Below are positions 35,600 through 46,629 of a stretch of DNA of 64,000 bases, piece by piece. The position numbers and the translations under genes are program-made. Source of the stretch: Mytilus edulis (Eukaryota > Mollusca > Bivalvia > Mytilida > Mytilidae). The DNA lies in assembly GCF_963676685.1 (NCBI RefSeq), contig NC_092356.1, positions 1 through 64,000 on the forward strand, given 5' to 3'. Within the stretch, counting starts at the first letter, position 1, and every line of letters begins with the position of its first letter. The notes below the pieces were generated by a model. It ran no database searches. It was not told the origin of the DNA and was given only the letters and a program-made list of their open reading frames with translations.

Positions 35600-37140
35600 T
35601 TAGGGTTTTCGGCTTCTTTCACGCAATGCGTAATTTCTCATTCTCTTGCTGTCCATGTGGGCTTTGTGCAAGCAGATTGTCGTCTTGCAGACACTCTACA
35701 GACAGAACTTGCAGCCTCGTCTTCCACGAGAGTCTTGGGAGTGTAATCCTAGGGTTCGTCAGATTGAGCAATGTATATTTCTTCCTGTAGTCTTACGTTG
35801 TTTGGTTCGGGTAAAACAAGTTTTATCGGCAGGCTTTCGTGTAGTCGCCATATTTTAGGTCGACTTATCCATGTTATCATTCCAAAAAGTAATCGGGATT
35901 GAATCTCTATTCCTTGAAGATTCAACTGTGTTGGAGAAAGCTTTATCAAACGACTTGCTATTTTATTGTAGTTCACAAACCAGTTATTTGCAAGAAACCC
36001 TACACAAGTACAAAATAACAATATAATTTCCTTTTCTTGCTCGTCTAGTGTTAAAAAAATGAATAGGTTTGGTCCAGAGAAATTGAAGAACACTTTTATG
36101 CAACACAAGCAGTTTGATAACGTGTGCAAAACCATTGAGACTCAAGCTCTGAATAATAATTTGTGAATAGGCTTGGCATAATACGTTATCAATATCAGAA
36201 ATACCTGTTTCAGCAATAACTTTCCATTTAATTATTACAGCTGAGGTTTAAATGGCTTGATGCATCATATATTTTGATAAGGAAACAGCTGGAATCCCTA
36301 CATACCTGCATTCAACACATCCATTACTTTTTTTTCAGTGGCTTCAAGAAGGGTAAACATTCTTCTAGAAGCAAGTCGTTTAGTAACTCCCTTTGCTCGC
36401 ACTAACTGATCGATAGTTTGTTCACATAAAATCATGCAAAACAAAGGTACAACATCACTAACAGATAGCTTGATCATGCCACAACAGTGATAGTAAGGTG
36501 GAATTTCTGTGGATTTTAGGTTACAGAGGATATTGTTGAATTATCTAGCATTGGGTACACGGTTTGAACAACACAATAGGTCTTTCGAATTAACTATAAG
36601 ACATCTTCTTTCCGAAACCCATTGGCCAGAGTAAATATAATCATGATAACTAAACAGATTTGAGATTTCGGATATCAGTTTTGGCGAACTTACCATGTCG
36701 GTGGAGATTCATTAAAACATGTAAATGCATAATTATCTAATTCTAAAACCTAAGCCAGACTGTCTTGTTTCTACTAGGAGCTAGGCAACCGGGTCCTAAA
36801 TTAATTGAAATATTCGCTCTTCTATGATTGAAAGGCTTTCCCCATAACATTTTGTCAATACCGAGTTCATATTAGAAGGCCATCCATGTTTCCTTAAAAC
36901 AACCCAATCGTTGTCCCCCTTTCACGCATTTGTCAAGTGCATGAACGATGTGAAATCCTACTGCTTGCAATGCAGCACACAATGTGTCATCCAAAAGATC
37001 AAAAGGAATAACTAAAGAGTATTGGATTAATAATTAACAAAGTTTCTCATTTAAGTACAAAGAACTTGCGTCGACTTCTGATTCCAAGTTTGTTGACGAA
37101 ATGAGAAATTCAATTCTACAACTTAGTTCATTGAAAAGTG
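35600..37140 (-). pseudogene. Minus-strand gene remnant of unknown family
   Basis: Several minus-strand stretches look coding. The best is 36306-36489. It starts near ATG 36477-36475, reads MIKLSVSDVVPLFCMILC and RAKGVTKRLASRRMFTLLEA, and ends at a good GTATGT donor. Upstream on the minus strand, 36780-37140 reads FDLLDDTLCAALQAVGFHIV and WGKPFNHRRANISINLGPGC with scattered stops. Downstream, 35749-36135 is open for 128 codons (IILLFCTCVGFLANNWFVNY), and the end at 35620-35860 is basic (ATTRKPADKTCFTRTKQRKT). I do not recognise the family. It could be a decayed host gene or part of a DNA transposon. Confidence 0.35.
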
Positions 37141-37710
37141 GTATATTATCTCTGACGACTGTAACGGTATCGTAACTTCACTTTTGTTTTTGCTATAGTT
37201 ATGTAACCTATAGAAAAATATCTCATTAAACACACACTGACAAGTCTAGAAATTATTGAGGTAATAAAGCATAAAAAAAATTTTATACGAAAACTCCCTA
37301 GTCTTATCTTTTTTTTCACAGCTGAAAAATTATGTGAATTATACATTTAAACAATTAAAATAAAATGCATACCTAATATCTACACTGATTGTCTTTTAAC
37401 CGAAGTCTATAACAAAAGACCTGCAATACCATAATAAAGAATTATAATTAAATCTTATCCTCGCATGATCATAACTTGGCCACACCTAATAAACACTACG
37501 TGACCAAAAAGTGACGTTGACGAGATAAACCACGATATGATCTCATCAATATGCCATATTCCGAACCATTATCCCAACCCTAACCCATATAACACTGCAT
37601 TTAAATATTCTTAGCCATTCCCATAGATTTAACTTAATACTTAATTAACTTAACTTAGCCTGAACAGTTCAATTTATTTTTGACCTTGAAATGTAACACA
37701 CATGTCAACT

Positions 37711-38415
37711 GATGCCACTGCTGGTGGAGATTTATTTTCCCGAGGGTATAATCAGCCCAGTAGTTTTGTGCTGACATGAATTATCATTGATATGGTTATA
37801 TTTATAAATAAACTGTTTACAAAATTTAAATTATTGAAATACTAAGGCTTTTCTACTTCAGGAATAGATTACCTTAGCTGGATTTGGCAAATTTTTTAGG
37901 AATTTTGGTCCTCAATGCTCTTCAACTTCGTACTTTATTTGGCCTTTTTAACTTTTTCGGATACGAGCGTCATTGATGAGTCTTTTGTAGACGAAACGCG
38001 CGTCTGGCGTATAAACAAAATTTAGTCCTGGTATCTATGATGAGTTTATTTACAACCACTGGGTCGATGCCACTGCTGGTGAAGATTTATTTCCCCGAGG
38101 GTATCACCAGCCCAGTAATGAGCACTTTTTGTGCTGACATGAATTATCATTGATATGGTTATATTTTGATATTAACTGTTTACCAAATTGAGAATTTTTG
38201 GAATACGAAGGCTTTTCTACCTCAGGCATAGATTACCTAAGCTGGATTTTGCAAAACTTTTAGGAATTTTGGTCCTCAATGCTCTTCAACTTCGTACTTT
38301 ATTTGGCATTTTTAACTTTTTCTGATTCGAGCGTCACTAATGAGTCTTTTGTAGACGAAACGCGCGTCTGGCGTATATACAAAATTTAGTCCTGGTATCT
38401 ATGATGAGTTTTTTT
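37711..38415. repeat. 355-bp mussel repeat, two tandem copies
   Basis: GATGCCACTGCTGG starts copies at 37711 and 38066. Each contains GTGCTGACATGAATTATC, CTTCAACTTCGTACTTTATT, GAGTCTTTTGTAGACGAAAC then GCGCGTCTGG, and TAGTCCTGGTATCTATGATG. The reverse orientation of this monomer is nested in the DIRS element at 59856-60612 and 61650-61985. I know the phrase as very abundant in mussels. Confidence 0.88.
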
Positions 38416-38814
38416 AGATAGCATTAAGGCATAAGGAAACAACTAAAGAAGAATATTTCGATACGGAGAACTGTAATAGAGACAGAGGACATACGTAAGT
38501 ATAAATATTTTATCATCTTTATTCAGAAAAAGAGGGTATAATAACTTGTCATAATACATCTTCGACAATTGCATTTTTCGAAATCACAAAAAAACATAAT
38601 TAAAGCGTAGTAAAAAATCAGATTACCAATGCTTCACTCTCGTAACATAAAACAACTCTAATCAGCAAGTTTCTCGTGAGTTTTTGAACGAAATCATAGC
38701 AATAATCAATATCATAACAGTAATGTCAAAAGGACAACTCAAAAGTATCCCTTTGTATACAAGTACCTCAAAAACAGTGTATTTTACTTTTTCAAAAACT
38801 ATGATCTCCAACAG

Positions 38815-39035
38815 ACTTTCAAAATTACTACAGAAGCGAGGCAGAAAGAGCTCTTAAGTTTAAAGCCATTTAACCGAAACAAGAAGTGGTTCCCTCGGAT
38901 TTTTATGATGCGAGAGATTTTATCTTGCTGAAAATCATTCAGACGAATGCTCAGAGACCTATGGCGGTTCGAGGTATTGCCGTGAAAATTGTAAAAATGG
39001 CGAAGGAAACAGAGGACGGAGGCGCCGGGGTTACG
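38815..39035 (+). pseudogene. Tyrosine-recombinase-like family, copy 4: Arg-box exon
   Basis: The exon lies between ACAG at 38811-38814 and a GTAAGC donor at 39036. It reads FQNYYRSEAERALKFKAI, then an in-frame TAA, then PKQEVVPSDFYDARDFILLK, IIQTNAQRPMAV and VKMAKETEDGGAGVT. The Arg at 38955-38957, in N-A-Q-R-P, matches copy 1 at 11072 and would be the first catalytic Arg. It joins in phase 0 to VAKSKT at 40038. Apart from the one stop the exon is intact. Confidence 0.62.
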
Positions 39036-39159
39036 GTAAGCAAATGAACAAGAATTGGACATACACAATAGTTTTAGTTTCCAGCAGAGGACTAGACAAA
39101 ATTTCATATTCGATTATTTCGGAAATAATGCACTGATAAGTATTGTATCTCATATACAT

Positions 39160-40000
39160 AGACATTGGCCGCAAAAATGTAGTTATTTCCTTCTGAGGTA
39201 TTTGGATACCCCAAAGTGGTAAATGGGTACATAAAGGCGGTATTTTGTGACAGTGACCAATAGCCGCTAATACGTCACAGCGGTACATGGTGAGAAGTTG
39301 CAAATAACCGCAAAAATTTTCTTCTGTACCACGAAAAAAGTAGCTATTTATGGAATAGGTAATGCGACACAATTCAGCGGTACTAAAATACATTACAGAG
39401 GTAATCGTCAACTTAATTGCGGTATTTAGTTACAGTTATCAATTACCGCTGAAACTTCATTGCGGTAATGACTTACATGTTGTCAAATACCGATAATAAA
39501 TGTCTGTTTGCCGCCAAAAGGAAGGTAATTACTGCATAGGTAAGGAGACACAATTCAGCAGTACTTGAATACATAATAGTAGAAAATCGTAGCCCTTTGT
39601 CGCAAAAATTCCTACCGCAAATATGTAACGGTATTCTCATACAAAGATGCTGTAGGTGACAGTATAATTGCGCTATTTTGTTACAGTAACCGATTTCCGC
39701 AACTATATTATCGCGGTATTTTCTAACAAGTTGCCAAATACTGCAAAAACGTAGAAATTTCCCGCGAAATTGTAGATTGTTACCGCAAAATTACAGCAGT
39801 GCTTTGTTACATCCTTGGGGTAATTAAAAACTTACTTTTTTACAACTGACATGAAATTATATCAGTGGTACTTTGACTATAATGACGCAGTAATTTAATA
39901 CAATTTAACGACAATTAATAACTTTGTAGCTAAGAAAAGACTGTTACAACATAAAGTGAATACACGTTAACGGTAACTGCTAACTTTGTAGACTAAACAC
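39160..40000. repeat. Intronic CCGCAAAAATGTAG / GCGGTA minisatellite (array 4)
   Basis: Units such as GCCGCAAAAATGTAGTTATT and AATTACCGCTGAAACTTC alternate with inverted ones (GCGGTATTTTGTGACAG, GCGGTAATGACTTAC). It is more diverged than array 2 and fills the intron between the donor at 39036 and the acceptor at 40037. Confidence 0.82.
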
Positions 40001-40037
40001 TTAATAAATGCGCTGATTTCTTTTACTTAATTTTCAG

Positions 40038-40550
40038 GTTGCAAAGAGCAAAACAGCAGAAAATGGACCCGCAATTATGTCCTTAAATCTAGAAGTTCAT
40101 CAGATGGTTAAGAATTTCATAAGAGATGACAAAGGGAATTCCTTCTTTTCCTGTAAACGAACATAGGTCATTACTTGTTTCATATCTAAAACCTGACAAC
40201 TCTTTGCGAGATGAAATACTACGTCTACGCATGTACGAGCGGCGATTCCTGAATCTAGAGTGCAACTCGCAAAACACATGACTCATCAACAAACCACTGC
40301 TGTCTAATACTACTAACTACACGATCGAACAGAAATGGCTATGCCTGTTAGTAATCTAATATCAACAGTGATGCAAGACAAAACCGTGCCCTGTACCGCT
40401 ACTCATAGCGTACGCAAATATATCCTTTGGCCTAAAACCGCGGCAATCTATGCAGACAAAAGAGGAGAGAAAACAAAACAATACAGAGGAACGAAAAATG
40501 AAAAAAAGCGATACAAAAGTAAGGGTAGAGGAAAATATCGATCTGTTTCA
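40038..40550 (+). pseudogene. Tyrosine-recombinase-like family, copy 4: catalytic exon
   Basis: After TTTTCAG it reads VAKSKTAENGPAIMSLNLEV, the KT..GPA hairpin, to a TAG near 40165. A frameshift and probable internal loss follow. Then NTTSTHVRAAIPESRVQL, AKHMTHQQTTAV, stop, YY, stop, LHDRTEMAMPVSNLI, which keeps LA.HM.H...TA..YY with the Tyr pair at 40310-40315. Next come YILWPKTAA (near 40421) and a basic tail. From about 40545 the open frame runs into an interspersed repeat, so the end at 40640 is not a native C-terminus. Two Lys-to-stop type changes beside the Tyr pair make this copy inactive. Confidence 0.6.
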
Positions 40551-40922
40551 AGTGTCTTTTTGATGTTGGGATATACAAGTACCCGGCCACGTCCTCTTCT
40601 ATTGTTTGTCCATCTGAATAGTGAAGCCTCTTTCAACTGATTTTAATAGTTCGTTCTTATGTCAGCCTGTAATTCAGTGGTAGTCGTTTGTTTATGTGTT
40701 ACATATATGTTTTTCGTTCATGTTTTTTTTATACAAATGAGGCAGTTATTTTTTTCGTTTGAATTGTTTTACATTGTCATGTGGAGACCTTTTATAGCTG
40801 ACTATGCGATATGGCTTTTTCTCGTTGCTGTAGGTCGTACGATGACCTATAGTTGCATGTTGCCATTTATATGGCTGTCTTTTCAGATAATATATAACCA
40901 GAAGTATTTGCACATATCATAG
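40551..40922 (-). repeat. Mussel interspersed repeats (minus orientation)
   Basis: GGATATACAAGTACCCGGCC, TATTTTTTTCGTTTGAATTG, GTCGTACGATGACCTATAG and related phrases match 42166-42600, 49820-49935, 54280-54525 and 57020-57235. The 87-codon open frame at 40659 is repeat-derived. Confidence 0.7.
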
Positions 40923-41224
40923 GTTACATATTTAAAAAAAACCTTGAAATCACCTATATTACTTCGTCTCTATTGCGTATATACTTTGACATCCCTCAAA
41001 TCCCTCAGTTTGCTGCCGACATTTAAGGAGATGGGACTTGCAAAGGTAGGTCCTCTATTTTTATCTTAATTTCCTTGTTTCATGACCGATTTTCAAGGTT
41101 TATGGGGGGAAATGTGCAGAAACTATTAGTCCTATAGTCCTATTTTTGAAAAAAATAAAAGTCTCGCAAAAAACTATTTGCTCAGTATAGACAAGATGTA
41201 TATTAAACATAGGCACTAACAGAA

Positions 41225-41315
41225 AAAATATGTAGCCAAATGCCGCTGGTTAGTAGCAAACTAACGCTTAAAGGTAGCCATTTACCACTAAAAAATTGAA
41301 GCGGTATTTTTCTTT
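41225..41315. repeat. Short GTAGCCAAATGCCGC array (array 5)
   Basis: TATGTAGCCAAATGCCGCTG, TAGCAAACTAACGC and GGTAGCCATTTACCACTA, a remnant of the same intronic array, about 1.3 kb before the fifth family copy. Confidence 0.65.
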
Positions 41316-41735
41316 TTATTATTTTATCAAATTAGATATTTGGAATTTCGTCGTCTCATCTTATCCAAAACTGACTTATTTGCAGTCAAGACATTTATTC
41401 ATTGGACATACGCTGTTGGCATGACGGGTGAGTGTTTTTTTTTCTGATGATTATCGCCGTTGAGGTAAATATTTCAAAAATTCAGATACCAGACAGAGAG
41501 AGAAGAATCTTAGGTTGACAGTAACCAGTCTGCCTAGATGGTGATGTTCCTTTGGCACCATTTTACGGTGTTTATATTTCACAGCTTGTTCGCTATGCCC
41601 GGGTCTGATGTAGCGTTTTTGATTTTGATTAATGTAAATGTATTACTGGTAAGTTTTTAAACTAGGGATATCGTTGTCATAAATTACTTAAAACTTTTAC
41701 TAAATTTTTTGATAGATAAAATGATTTGGTTTTGA

Positions 41736-41890
41736 AATTTACGGAAATGTTGTTAACCGTGCCAGGAAAATTAGAAATGATTCTTGTAAACTTATCGCTC
41801 CTTTAAATAAACTTTTTCTAAAAGGTTACCAATTCAACACTGTAATAAGATCATTGAATAATGTTATATATTGGTTTAATAATTAATTTT
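41736..41890 (+). pseudogene. Possible reverse-transcriptase-type fragment
   Basis: A short open stretch reads FGFEIYGNVVNRARKIRNDS, then KLIAPLNKLFLKGYQFNTVI, ending at TAA. The F.YGNVV..ARK and L..KGY patterns resemble the region seen in some retroelement polymerases of aquatic invertebrates. Short and isolated; the family is uncertain. Confidence 0.3.
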
Positions 41891-42165
41891 GTTATCAGTT
41901 AAGTAAATGCAAACTAAATATTGCTAGTATGTCATGTACATATACACATTCATGAATTTTCAATCTGTCGATACCTGAATCTTGGCATTGCCCAAGGGCA
42001 CTTTTTTTCTCGGACTGTTTACGACATCTTTAACTAAATCCATTGGATGTGTACGGATTGATAACCTAATCTTGGATGCCCGATTTTTGTTACAAGTTGT
42101 TAATGAATTTGAACTAGTTATCAGTTAAATGCGAGTACTCTCAGATCTGTTCCTGGTGTCTATTT

Positions 42166-42603
42166 ATTGTTGAGATGTACAAGTACCCGGCCACGTCCAC
42201 TTGTATTTTTGTCCATCTGATGAGTTAAGCCTTTTTCAACTTTTTTTTATAGTTCGTTCTTATGATGTACTTTTATACCACTATCCCAGGTTATGATAGG
42301 GTTGGGATACCGCTAACAAGTTTAACCCGGCCAAATTATGCATGTACCTGTCCCAAATCAGGAGCCTGTAATTCAGTAGTTGGCGCTTGTTTATGTGTTT
42401 GTTTTTCTTTCATTTTATTTCATATAAATAGGGCCGTTAGTTTTTTCGTTTAAATTGTTATTTATTGCCATCACGAGGCTTTTTACTGCTGACTTCATTG
42501 TTGAAGACCGTACAATGACCTATAGTTGTTAATTTCTATGTCATGTTGGTCTCTTGTGGAGCGTTATCTCATTGGCAATCATACTACATCTTCTTTTTTA
42601 TAT
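42166..42603 (-). repeat. Mussel interspersed repeats joined to family copy 5
   Basis: GAGATGTACAAGTACCCGGC, then GGAGCCTGTAATTCAGTAG, TAGGGCCGTTAGTTTTTTCG and GGCAATCATACTACATCTTC follow the usual order. The repeat ends where copy 5 begins, so it probably cut off the 5' part of that copy. Confidence 0.7.
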
Positions 42604-42991
42604 TGTGCTAGCTTGGCATATGGCTCCCGATCGCAAATCAGCCGACAAGTATTACCAGGTTTACAATGGGCACAAAAAGGCTGTACCTATGAGCAAACTA
42701 TGTTATGGAGTTAGCCCTTCGAAAAGGCATAAACAGACCCCTCAAGAGTTATTGCAGAGTTATTTAAGTGCGTTCTGTATACTATTATTTTATTATTTAA
42801 ATGCACGAGATTCAACATTCTGGCCGGACAAGGCTGCAAATTTGTACATCTCGAAGTCAAAAGACGTCCACTTTTTACAGCCGGTAGGAGGGCGAGCGAT
42901 GGTGACCATATTTCTATTCCCCGGTCACCCTTATAGGAATGATCTTGAAATTCATTCAATTTGTAGCTTACTGAAAATAACAATTCTCTAA
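42604..42991 (+). pseudogene. Tyrosine-recombinase-like family, copy 5: C-terminal fragment
   Basis: The frame from about 42604 reads VLAWHMAPDRKSADKYYQVY then NGHKKAVPMSKLCYGV. This is the LA.HM...sA.KYY box with the Tyr pair intact, the best-preserved box III/Tyr segment in the window. The His seen as HM.H in copies 3 and 4 is Pro here (HMAP). Downstream, STFWPDKAANLYI (near 42812) aligns with SIHWP and ILWPKTAAIYA of copies 2-4. The frame stays open to 42991. The 5' side is replaced by an interspersed repeat. Confidence 0.55.
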
Positions 42992-43041
42992 AGTATCCAT
43001 AATTAAAAGAAAGTACCAAAGAGAGTATTATGACCCGATTT

Positions 43042-43149
43042 TTCTTATCTCTGAAGAGTTATTAATCATGGCTATGTTAACTTTGAATTAAATATTCTTA
43101 TCTCTGAAGAGTTATTAATCATGGCTATGTTAACTTTGAATTAAATATT
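43042..43149. repeat. 53-bp perfect tandem duplication
   Basis: TCTTATCTCTGAAGAGTTAT to TTGAATTAAATATTC occurs twice in a row with no differences seen, so it is recent. Confidence 0.9.
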
Positions 43150-44055
43150 CCTATCAATTATTTAAGATCACGGTGGTTAAAAAAAACCCGCAATTATCTG
43201 TTATGCTTTTATGATGATGCTACACGCGTTGATAACATCTTTCTGCTTTCACATTAAAAAACTAGTTACAGATATTTCGGAAAAAGTGACGACACACAGT
43301 CACAGGTAAATAAAGAAATAAATTCAACGTTGGTAGTACGAAATAAAGTCAAAACACAAAAATATTAAATTCCTAGAAAAAACAAAAAGGAATCTCTAAA
43401 CAAAAGGCAAAACTCGAAATCTCAAACGAATAGATAAACACTGTCATAATCCCGACTTGGTACAGGAATATTCTTGTACAAAATAGGCCATTAAAGCAGG
43501 GCCATAACACTAGTGTAGAGAGTCCCAGTTTTAAGTTTAAGTGACAAATTATTGTATAGTCAGTTAATAATTATGAACAGTTGACCTCTACTATTACGTG
43601 GCAAAAACCAATTTAACAATTATCCTTTATCCTCAAACTTGTACGTCCACAGAAAGTAAATTAACACAGGTAAATAATAAAAAATAGTTTTGACGTTCAT
43701 AGTTCGAACTATTGTTTCCAGTCGGTACATGATTATTTAAAACACTTTATTCTACTATCACGCGGCCATCACCAAGTTAATGAAACTGACATGTTTAAAT
43801 GCCCATATAACATATATCTTGGGAAAATAATGTGAAATTGTGTGCTGTACATTTTATATACAATGAAGTTAGATGCGTCTACCATGATTATTATCACTTT
43901 CCGGTCCAAACTTCCACCCCATATTATCTCTATTGTATTTTTCTTGTTACTGAACGTTTCGCATCGAATACTCATTGTAATACTTCGGTTGGACGATCAA
44001 AAGTTTTAAGTGCGTTCTCAACTTTTTATAAAAAATGTAGCTAAAATATTTTAAT
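43150..44055. other. No gene recognised; repeat fragment
   Basis: Holds a CCCGACTTGGTACAGG module at about 43430-43500. The open frames here are short and compositionally random. Confidence 0.5.
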
Positions 44056-44066
44056 GTTGGTTTACA

Positions 44067-45717
44067 GTCATCCTTACCTGTAAATAAAGAACTAATTGAT
44101 TCACTTAATAAACTAGAAAAGCATAACATTTTCACAGAATTGGATTATAAAATTACAGAAAAAGAGATAAATGAAGCAGTTAAATCACTAAAAAACAATA
44201 AATCAAGCAGCTTTGACTCAATAATAAATGAGATGCTCAAGTGCAGCCAATCATTTCTGCTTAAATGTTTTGTAAAGATATTTAAGAAAGTATTAACTTG
44301 AGGAAAATTTCCTGATATATGGGCTAAAGGATTTATAGTCCCATTACATAAAAGTGGATCTAAAGATGATTCCTCAAATTTTAGGGGCATCACGATAGGT
44401 AGTTGTGTAGGAAAACATTTTATAAAGATACTTAATAAAAGATTAGAAAAGTTTATAACTAAAAGAAATATAGTTGGTCCAGAGCAGATAGTATTTTGTA
44501 AAGGAAAAAGAACTAGTAACCACATGTTTGTACTTAAAACCTTAATTGATAAATACACTAAGCAGGGACATAAACGCCTCTATACCTGTTTTGTTGATTT
44601 TAAAAAGGCCTTTGACAAGGTTTGGCATTTAGCATTATTTTTTAAATTGAGAAAGCTCGGATTGAGCGATTTACTTTATAATGTAATTAAAGATATGTAT
44701 AAAAACACATCTCTATGTGTAAAAACTAATAGTAACACACTAACTAAAAATTTCCCATCAGATATTGGTGTTCGTCAAGGGGATAATCTGAGCCCTACAT
44801 TGTTTAAACTTTTCATAAATGATTTACCTGAAATATTTGATTCTGGCTGTTGCCCAGTTTTACTAAACAACAGAAGCCTTAACTGTTTAATGTATGCAGA
44901 TGACCTCATTATGATTTCTGAAACTTCATCTGGATTACAAAATTGTTCAGATAATTTAATGGATTATTGTAGTAAATGGGGACTAGAAATTAACATGAAA
45001 AAAACAAAAGTATTAATTTTTAATAACGCAGGAAGAATTTCAAAGGAAAAATTCACATTTAATGGTCAGCTTATTAATAATGAGAAAAAATATAATTATC
45101 TTGGCATGATATTCACTGTATCTGGCAGATTTACAGATGCTAAGTTTAATCTTTATAATAAAGCATTAAAAGCCTTTTTTAAATTAAAAAGATATTTCAC
45201 CCATTTTAAACCTAATATTAAAACACTTTTACATCTTTTTGACCACATGCTGAAGCCGATTTTGTTATATGGCTCAGAAATTTGGGGTCAATTCTCTCCA
45301 AATAAGTTACAATCAAAAGGAGATAACTATTTTTTCCAAATGTGCAAAGATGTAATTATTGAAAAATTACATATTAAATTTTGTAAATATTCTCTACAGG
45401 TACCTAGAAGATCAACAAACCTAGCAGTGATGGGAGAGTTGGGGCGCTACCCCCTATCTCTTGAGGTTATTCTTAATATAGCTAAATTTTGGCTCAGACT
45501 CACAGAACAAAATAACTCTCTCATTAAAGAAGCATTTGAAGAGTCTAAAATTGTATCTAAAACATATAAAGACAATTGGTTGGAAAGCATTTATTCATTA
45601 TTTAAATATCTTAATTTAACCCCAGAATATTTGTTAAATCACAAATCTCATATAAAGTCAATTATCATTAAAAAAAACTCCGAATTAAATATGATGAAAT
45701 TTGGCTTAACCAATTAA
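44067..45717 (+). pseudogene. Reverse transcriptase of the non-LTR element
   Basis: The N-terminal part gives KNNKSSSFDSIINEML (RT motif 1 region), then a TGA at 44299, then WAKGFIVPLHKSGS and FRGITIGSCVGK. The intact 397-codon frame from 44524 has FVDFKKAFDKVWH (motif A), IGVRQGDNLSPTLFKLFIND (motif B) and MYADDLIMI (motif C, catalytic Y-A-D-D at about 44892-44903). After this come the thumb and connection region. It ends early at TAA 45715 because of a frameshift; the native reading goes on in the next frame as LNQLNNDQPGMVQG. The catalytic residues are present, but the protein is interrupted. Confidence 0.85.
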
Positions 45718-45734
45718 ATAATGACCAACCTGGC

Positions 45735-46166
45735 ATGGTGCAAGGAAATAAATTAAGGACCTACAGACTATTTAAAAATAATATAGGCCTTGAAAAATAT
45801 TTATTGTTAAATAATTGTAAAACATTAAATGAGTTAACCAAATTTAGAATTAGTGCCCATGAACTTGAAATAGAAAAGGGAAGACATAAGGGAATACCCC
45901 CAGATAAAAGATTTTGTAAATTATGTAATAATGACATTGTTGAGGATGAAATTCATTTTCTTCTTCAATGTCCATCACTTAAAACTGAAAGGTCCAGTTT
46001 TATTTCAGATTTATCCTCTAAATTTACTAATTTTAAAACTTTAAATGACCAATCTAAATTTGTATGGTTGATGTCAAATGAAGATCCATTTGTTAATAAC
46101 ATAATGATTAAATTAATAGATAGTTTAATAAAATCTAGAAGAGTTAAATTAAGCATAAACACATGA
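45735..46166 (+). pseudogene. C-terminal zinc-binding domain of the non-LTR element
   Basis: A 143-codon frame contains KLRTYRLFKNNIGLEKYLL and then FCKLCNNDIVEDEIHFLLQC, a C-x2-C...H...C arrangement found at the C-terminus of many LINE polymerases. It is the continuation of the reverse transcriptase, one frame away, with no start codon of its own implied. Confidence 0.75.
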
Positions 46167-46629
46167 GTAGTCCAGCTCTTCTTCTAATTATAAAACGGTT
46201 TTGATTGTGTTCACTCACTCATTAAATTTGAGAATATATACTGTATTTGTTGTCTCCCTTCTCTTATATAATATTGTTTTAATTTTATTGTCATGTATTG
46301 TAATTTCAATGAAAAAAATCAACACAATTATTTGTACACTTTAATTTAAACTGTAATTGTACTGCTCCTCGGGGCGTCTTGATTGACAAATAAAAATTGT
46401 TGTTGTTGTTGTCTAAGGCAGCAACTGTGACAAAAATGCAGTTTAGGGATAAGACAATACTTGTAATTTATCGTTGAATTTAATCTATAATAAATTACCC
46501 GTTTGAACAATGCGTTAACGAAAAATACATATACAATCATTCTTTTATCCTTGGTTGATATGAGACGCGTTAATTGTTGCCAGGGTGCTGTCTTCGAGGA
46601 CTGCGCTCTTGGTATATATGTAACAAAAA

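Larger units (their letters stand above)
44056..46412 (+). mobile_element. Non-LTR retrotransposon, 5'-truncated
   Basis: Contains a reverse-transcriptase domain, a C-terminal zinc-binding domain and a 3' end AATAAAAATTGTTGTTGTTG, a simple-repeat tail of the kind many LINEs have. The endonuclease part is absent, as expected from 5' truncation on insertion. The coding region is one frame broken by a TGA (44299-44301) and a frameshift near 45700. The clade is uncertain; Jockey/I-like is my best guess. No target duplication could be fixed because the 5' end is not sharply defined. Confidence 0.85.

Noticed and set aside
40335..40640. 101-codon frame as a complete gene
   Set aside because: Its first part is the end of a family catalytic exon and its last ~30 codons are an interspersed repeat.
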